DNA of 10,946 nt from assembly GCA_964480425.1 (NCBI GenBank), contig CAYZPY010000086.1, positions 1-10,946 on the forward strand. Direction: 5' to 3'. This document shows positions 7,414 through 10,946 of the stretch, piece by piece. The DNA is from CAYYMD01 sp964480425 (lineage in GTDB: Bacteria; Planctomycetota; Phycisphaerae; SM23-33). The number at the start of each line of letters is the position of its first letter. Positions within the stretch are counted from its first letter, which is position 1. A model generated the notes under the pieces. That model had not been told where the DNA came from. It saw nothing but the letters and a program-made list of their open reading frames with translations, and made no database searches. Both the position numbers and the translations under genes were made by a program.

Positions 7414-8472
7414 TTATTCCTCTTTCTCGACGTTGCCGATGATTTTCATCAGGTGCTCGGCGCCGAGCCGGCCTCCCGCCTCGTTGTCGGTAGCCACGAA
7501 ACTTACGTACTTGTCGGTGGCAACTTTCGAGTCGAAGATCACCACTGGAATACCGGCCTCGACTACGTTTTCTACGGACTTGGCCATGACCTTTTCGTCC
7601 AGCGGCGCCAGCGCCATGCCGTCCAGGTTCTTGTTCATCATGTTTTCGATGATCTTATTCTGTTCTGCGATCTCCGTTTCGCTGATTGTTCCTTCCCAGA
7701 ACATTGCGACGCCGTGTTTTTTGGCCGCGAACTTTGCGCCATCTTCCACCGTGTTCCAGAAGTCGTTACCGGTGCTTTTTGGGATAACGGCGATTTTATA
7801 ATCGCTCTTGGGCTGTTCGACCTCCGGTTCGTCATTGGGGCCTGCGTTCTTTTCCAGACCGACCAGACGGCGAATTTTTTCGTTATTCTGGAGAGATTCC
7901 TTCGTAATAAGTTCCACGCCGGTGTCGTAAAATCTTTTGACCTCCTCGCCCTTGAGATGTTTTACCAGTACGTCCACCGCCATGTACCCCATTTTTCTCG
8001 GTTTCTGTGCGACCAGCGCATCTATCTTGCCCTCCTGGACAAGACTGACCAGTTTTGTGGAATAGTCGAAGCCAACGAATTTCACGTCAATTATCACGCC
8101 GCTTTTACGGAGGTCTTCCAGCGCCGATGCCATGCCGAGCGTGGAGACAAGGTTACAAGCGAAAACACCGTCCACCTGCAACTTATTGCCACTGATGTAG
8201 TTTTCCAGCACGTTCGAGGCCGTTTTCTTGGAACCTTCAATGGCGCCGCCTGCGGGATATGGGTCCGCAAGGATATTCGCGCCGGCTTTTTTTGCCGAAT
8301 CGATGAAGCCCTTGGCGCGTGCTTCGGTTGAGCCGGTGCCCTGAAGGTATCTCAGGACTATAATCCTCGGTCCTCCCTCGTAGTCTTCGTTTTGTCGGTC
8401 ACCCCCTTTGCAGGAAACGGATACGAAAATCAGCAATCCGCACAAAAGCAGGCCAAATATTTTACGAATCAT
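7414..8472 (-). CDS. Circularly permuted RbsB-type sugar-binding lipoprotein of the ABC importer
   Basis: This 352-residue protein should capture a monosaccharide in the periplasm and hand it to the importer encoded just downstream. A hydrophobic signal (1-20) ends at Cys21 in VSVSC, a probable though imperfect lipobox. Its halves are in reversed order compared with RbsB. Residues 35-190 match the normally second part: GTGSTEARAKGF (45-56), DGVFACN (101-107), FVGFD (132-136) and ALVAQKPRKMGY (152-163). Residues 225-346 match the normally first part: YKIAVIPKSTGNDFW (225-239), LDGMALAP (283-290), GIPVVIFDS (307-315) and ATDNEAGGRL (327-336). A linker with acidic and Pro residues (about 191-224) joins them. 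By alignment to RbsB the ligand-contact positions are kept: Asn236, Phe238, Trp239, Asp314, Arg52, Asn107, Asp136 and Gln156. AAAGGAG (8485-8479) six bases before the ATG fixes the start. I see no frameshift, and no leftover lobe sequence beyond the stop or upstream. Confidence 0.93.
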   Translation of the reverse strand: MIRKIFGLLLCGLLIFVSVSCKGGDRQNEDYEGGPRIIVLRYLQGTGSTEARAKGFIDSAKKAGANILADPYPAGGAIEGSKKTASNVLENYISGNKLQVDGVFACNLVSTLGMASALEDLRKSGVIIDVKFVGFDYSTKLVSLVQEGKIDALVAQKPRKMGYMAVDVLVKHLKGEEVKRFYDTGVELITKESLQNNEKIRRLVGLEKNAGPNDEPEVEQPKSDYKIAVIPKSTGNDFWNTVEDGAKFAAKKHGVAMFWEGTISETEIAEQNKIIENMMNKNLDGMALAPLDEKVMAKSVENVVEAGIPVVIFDSKVATDKYVSFVATDNEAGGRLGAEHLMKIIGNVEKEE

Positions 8473-8494
8473 TTTATGCTCCTTTCCAATGCAG

Positions 8495-8506
8495 GGTTTC
8501 GAAACC
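8495..8506. promoter_or_regulatory. Perfect 12-bp palindrome in the ABC operon leader, candidate operator
   Basis: GGTTTCGAAACC at 8495-8506 is a perfect palindrome with a central CG. It lies ten bases upstream of the Shine-Dalgarno of the binding-protein gene and downstream of the likely promoter, where a repressor could block transcription. LacI-family regulators of sugar transport operons commonly bind even palindromes with a central CG, so one of these is the natural candidate (inference). No regulator gene is present in the window. As RNA it would be a hairpin with little or no loop, so a DNA-level role is more likely. Confidence 0.4.
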
Positions 8507-8541
8507 GGAGTCGATATATTATTAATCCGACCCGAATATTT

Positions 8542-8571
8542 ATCATATAGACGTTTTCCCGAAATTGAAAA
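8542..8571 (-). promoter_or_regulatory. Possible promoter of the sugar ABC operon
   Basis: On the minus strand TTTTCA (8571-8566) and TATGAT (8547-8542) are separated by 18 bases. The -10 hexamer differs from consensus by one base; the -35 is only a 4/6 match. The surrounding 8511-8580 is strongly AT-rich compared with the flanking genes, as expected of a promoter region. Transcription from near 8535 would place the palindrome at 8495-8506 within the leader. Other AT-rich hexamers in the same region could serve instead, so this is tentative. Confidence 0.35.
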
Positions 8572-8651
8572 AGAATATTAGACAATTGGTGCAGTATTCG
8601 CTCAAGTCAAAAAAGCCCGTTGTATCGCCGCTGCGCCGTGGTTAGGGTATT

Positions 8652-8657
8652 GGGGAG
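8652..8657 (+). promoter_or_regulatory. Ribosome binding site that decides the M24 peptidase start
   Basis: GGGGAG at 8652-8657 stands seven bases before the ATG at 8665. A TTG further upstream (8620) is in frame but has no comparable site in front of it, and it would add 15 residues that do not look like the family. Confidence 0.6.
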
Positions 8658-8664
8658 TTTCGAC

Positions 8665-9753
8665 ATGACCGCAGCATCGGTGGAAAAACGCCCATACGCC
8701 CGCCGCAGGCGGAAACTGGCCGGGAGCATCTCCGCCCAGGCCGCGATAATCACATCTCCGGCGGACGTAAGGTACCTGTGCGGCTTTGACGGGGAGGATT
8801 CGGTCCTTATTGTCGGGCAGGGATGGGCGCACCTGGTCACTGACGGGCGGTTCACCGAACAGGCCCAGAACCAGTGCCCCGACGTGGAGGTGCATACGCG
8901 CAGCGGGAGCATGGCGGCGGCGATTGGTAAGATACTCTCGCGCCGCCGGGTCCGCCGGGCCATTGTCCAGGACGAGCACGTGACGCTGGCGCGCAAGCGT
9001 CTCATGGACGCGGGCACAAAAGGCATACGCCTGACGGGCGCCAAAGACATCGTTGCCGAGCAGCGGGCGGTTAAGGACACCGGGGAAATTCGGGCGATCC
9101 GACGGGCAGTGAAGGTCGCCCGGGGGGCGTTCGACGACCTGCTGGCCCGGGGCGCCGGAAAACTCGCAGGGCGCCGGGAGCGCGACATCGCCGCCGAACT
9201 CGAATACCTAATGAAACTCGCCGGTGCGGACGGTCCGGCGTTCGAGACGATCGTGGCCGCCGGCGCCCACGCCTCGCTTCCGCACTGGCGACCGGGCGCT
9301 ACGAAGGTGCGCGGCGATTCGGTGGTGCTGGTTGACTGGGGCGCCAGGGTGGGGGGCTATTGCAGCGACTTGACGCGGGTGGTGTTCACCGGTAGAATTC
9401 CCCCGAAACTCGCCCGGATATACCGGGTGGTTCACAAGGCCCAGGAGGCCGCCGTTAAAGTTATCCGCCCCGGCGTGGCGTGCAAGACCGTTGACGCCGC
9501 CGCTCGGACGGTCATAGAGCAATCCGGGTTCGGCGAGAATTTCACCCACGGTGTGGGACACGGTCTGGGACTCGAGGTTCACGAGTCGCCCCGTCTGGGA
9601 CTGGGCTTGGACCGGCGGCTGCGAAAGGGCATGGTTGTGACAATCGAGCCGGGAATATATATTCCGCGACTGGGCGGCGTAAGGATAGAGGACGACGTGG
9701 AAGTGACCGCCCGCGGCGCCCGCCGGCTCAGTAAAAAGGCCCCCGGGTTGTAA
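8665..9753 (+). CDS. M24-family metallopeptidase, Xaa-Pro aminopeptidase/dipeptidase type
   Basis: This 362-residue cytoplasmic peptidase is predicted to remove residues next to proline. It has the two-part layout of the family: an N-terminal creatinase-like domain (about 15-135) and a C-terminal pita-bread domain (about 140-355). The five metal ligands are all visible: Asp224 in VDWGA, Asp235 in CSDLTR, His299 in GVGHGLG, Glu328 in IEPGIY and Glu342 in RIEDDV. His207 in LPHWRP is the usual substrate-side His. The length is like short PepQ/PapA (YqhT-type) enzymes rather than the longer E. coli PepP; which specificity applies cannot be settled here. The N-terminus is Arg/Lys-rich (8-18) without a signal peptide. 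It is divergent from the ABC operon and followed 59 bases later by accB. In several bacteria this peptidase type lies next to efp and accBC, and efp is absent here. A five-bp hairpin (9774-9789) lies in the gap to accB. Confidence 0.93.
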   Translation: MTAASVEKRPYARRRRKLAGSISAQAAIITSPADVRYLCGFDGEDSVLIVGQGWAHLVTDGRFTEQAQNQCPDVEVHTRSGSMAAAIGKILSRRRVRRAIVQDEHVTLARKRLMDAGTKGIRLTGAKDIVAEQRAVKDTGEIRAIRRAVKVARGAFDDLLARGAGKLAGRRERDIAAELEYLMKLAGADGPAFETIVAAGAHASLPHWRPGATKVRGDSVVLVDWGARVGGYCSDLTRVVFTGRIPPKLARIYRVVHKAQEAAVKVIRPGVACKTVDAAARTVIEQSGFGENFTHGVGHGLGLEVHESPRLGLGLDRRLRKGMVVTIEPGIYIPRLGGVRIEDDVEVTARGARRLSKKAPGL

Positions 9754-9812
9754 GATTCAGTTCTTGTCCGGTTCCGTGCGGATTCACGGCGGCTCAAATA
9801 CAGGAAGACCAA

Positions 9813-10268
9813 ATGAACATCACAGAGGTCAAAAAACTCGTGGAACTCATGGTCGAAAACGACTTGAACGAGTTGGACATCAGCGACAGCGACAGTCGGA
9901 TACTCATAAGGCGCGGACAGGGCGGCTCGCCGGTGGTTACCACGATGCCCGCCCCCGCCCAGGCGCCCGTGGCGCCGCCGACGGGCGCGCCTGCCGAACA
10001 GGCGCCACAGGAACAGATTGAAGAAGAATTCATCGAGGTAAAGAGTCCCATGGTGGGAACCTTTTACTCGGCGCCCAGCCCCGACAGCGAGCCGTACGTC
10101 TCGGTCGGCTCGCACATCAACGACGACACAGTCGTGTGCGTAGTCGAGGCCATGAAGGTAATGAACGAAATCAAGGCGGAATGCTCCGGGACCGTCTCGG
10201 AAGTCTGCGTCAAAAACGCACAACCGGTCGAATACGACCAGGTGCTCTTCCACGTCAAGCCCGACTGA
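9813..10268 (+). CDS. accB: Biotin carboxyl carrier protein of acetyl-CoA carboxylase
   Basis: This 151-residue carrier bears the biotin that shuttles carboxyl groups in the first committed step of fatty-acid synthesis. The C-terminal biotinyl domain (about 72-149) contains the hallmark VEAMKVMNEI (111-120), with Lys115 as the biotinylated residue, and the preceding SPMVGTFYSAPSP (78-90) is typical of AccB. An N-terminal helical part (about 1-35) is followed by a flexible Ala/Pro-rich linker (45-66), as in E. coli AccB, which has a similar length. AGGAAG at 9802-9807, five bases before the ATG, supports the start. accC follows 26 bases downstream with a near-identical ribosome site, so the two are co-expressed, consistent with the fixed ratio these subunits need. 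Confidence 0.97.
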   Translation: MNITEVKKLVELMVENDLNELDISDSDSRILIRRGQGGSPVVTTMPAPAQAPVAPPTGAPAEQAPQEQIEEEFIEVKSPMVGTFYSAPSPDSEPYVSVGSHINDDTVVCVVEAMKVMNEIKAECSGTVSEVCVKNAQPVEYDQVLFHVKPD

Positions 10269-10294
10269 AACGCGCCCAGCGCCAGGAAGCCGAA

Positions 10295-10946
10295 ATGTTC
10301 TCCCGAATACTGATAGCCAATCGCGGTGAAGTCGCCCTTCGGATTATCAGGGCGTGCAAGGAGCTCGGCGTCGAGTCGGTGGTGGTGTACTCCCAGGCCG
10401 ACAAGGACGCCAGCTACCTGCACCTCGCCGACGAGCGAATTTGCATCGGACCCGGTCCCTCGGGGGAGAGTTACCTCAACATCGCCCGGATAATCGCCGC
10501 CGCCGAAATCGCCGACGTCGAGGCGATTCATCCCGGATACGGGTTCCTGGCAGAAAACTCCCACTTCGCCGAGATCTGTCGCAACTGCAAGATCGAGTTC
10601 ATCGGTCCCGGCACCGACGCGATGCAGGCCGTGGGAGACAAAATCCGCGCCAAGGAGATAGCCAAGTCGGCCAGGGTGCCAACCGCCCCGGACAGCATAG
10701 ACGCCCAGAAGGAAGGCGTCTACGGCGGCAGCACCGAGGAAGACGAAAACGCCGCCTCTGCATCCAAACCGCTGCTTGGCGCGATTGACGACGTGTCCGA
10801 GGCGGTGAAAGTGGCAGGGTGGATGGGCTTTCCGGTGGCTCTCAAGGCCGCCGCCGGCGGCGGGGGGCGCGGAATACGCTTCGCCCACAACGAGGCCACG
10901 CTTCGCAACCTTTTCAAGCAGGCCCAGGCAGAGGCGCAGGCCGCGT
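10295..10946 (+). CDS. accC: Biotin carboxylase of acetyl-CoA carboxylase (5' part, cut by window end)
   Basis: The first 217 residues of biotin carboxylase are present; the full enzyme is usually about 450 and the frame is still open at the window edge. It uses ATP and bicarbonate to carboxylate the biotin on AccB. The start MFSRILIANRGEVALRI is the classic N-terminal domain, and IHPGYGFLAEN (79-89) and FIGPG (102-106) are strong family motifs. GDK (114-116) carries Lys116, the same number as the ATP-binding Lys116 of E. coli AccC. LKAAAGGGGRG (183-193) is the ATP-grasp glycine loop, and its Lys184 corresponds to E. coli Lys159. The offset of 25 reveals an insertion at about 135-163, acidic and Gly/Ala/Ser-rich, just before the lid domain. 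AGGAAG at 10284-10289 is five bases before the ATG. Confidence 0.96.
   Translation, partial: MFSRILIANRGEVALRIIRACKELGVESVVVYSQADKDASYLHLADERICIGPGPSGESYLNIARIIAAAEIADVEAIHPGYGFLAENSHFAEICRNCKIEFIGPGTDAMQAVGDKIRAKEIAKSARVPTAPDSIDAQKEGVYGGSTEEDENAASASKPLLGAIDDVSEAVKVAGWMGFPVALKAAAGGGGRGIRFAHNEATLRNLFKQAQAEAQAA

Noticed and set aside
7276..8331. A 351-codon open frame on the plus strand opposite the sugar-binding protein and the start of the ATPase gene
   Set aside because: It is fully antisense to two well-supported genes, crosses their boundary, and its translation shows no recognisable motif. It is a by-product of codon bias.
7414..8472. Reading the binding protein as a broken or frameshifted gene, or as two half genes
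   Set aside because: One continuous frame has a signal peptide, a strong ribosome site and the contact residues of both lobes. Sequence beyond the stop and upstream of the start shows no remnant of a missing lobe.
8605..8620. A run of six A (T on the other strand) next to GCCCG, looking like a terminator on the minus strand
   Set aside because: No stable stem precedes the T-run on that strand, and it lies upstream of the ABC operon where there is nothing to terminate.
10064..10888. A 274-codon frame on the minus strand opposite accB and accC
   Set aside because: It is antisense to two textbook genes and spans their junction.

Overview
The window looks like chromosomal DNA from a GC-rich (roughly high-50s percent), Gram-negative, polysaccharide-degrading bacterium. 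A Tat-exported formylglycine-type sulfatase, a secreted heparinase II/III-type lyase, a lipoprotein sugar-binding protein with an RbsA/RbsC-like ABC importer, and a separate accB-accC pair suggest the PVC group. A Phycisphaerae-like planctomycete is my best guess; Lentisphaerota or Kiritimatiellota are alternatives. This placement is inference from gene content only. There is no rRNA, tRNA, CRISPR array or mobile element, and no gene-free stretch longer than about 200 bases.

Layout. (1) 99-1667, minus: sulfatase, with a good promoter at 1727-1755. (2) 1798-2568 and 2611-4530, plus: a TatD-family metal-dependent hydrolase, then a heparinase II/III-family lyase that ends in a terminator-like hairpin. 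(3) 8472 down to 4659, minus: a three-gene sugar ABC importer operon in the order binding lipoprotein, double-ATPase, permease. Its leader carries a perfect 12-bp palindrome that could be an operator. (4) From 8665, plus and divergent: an M24 metallopeptidase of the Xaa-Pro aminopeptidase/dipeptidase type, accB (biotin carboxyl carrier protein) and accC (biotin carboxylase, cut by the window end).

How the genes may work together. The sulfatase and lyase would desulfate and cleave an acidic, possibly sulfated glycan outside the cytoplasm, and the ABC importer could take up a released monosaccharide. No regulator, kinase or other catabolic enzyme is present to prove this, and the genes lie in separate transcription units. 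The peptidase-accB-accC part is housekeeping (fatty-acid synthesis) and follows a gene neighbourhood known from other bacteria, except that efp is absent.

Main discovery. The sugar-binding protein at 7414-8472 is circularly permuted relative to RbsB-type proteins. After the signal peptide comes the segment that is normally second (C-terminal lobe plus hinge), then an acidic/proline-containing linker, then the segment that is normally first. The protein stops exactly where the normal crossover into the second lobe would begin. Most recognisable ligand-contact positions of the family are retained in permuted order, so it looks functional rather than broken. A second oddity is a 25-residue in-frame insertion in AccC, just before the ATP-grasp lid.
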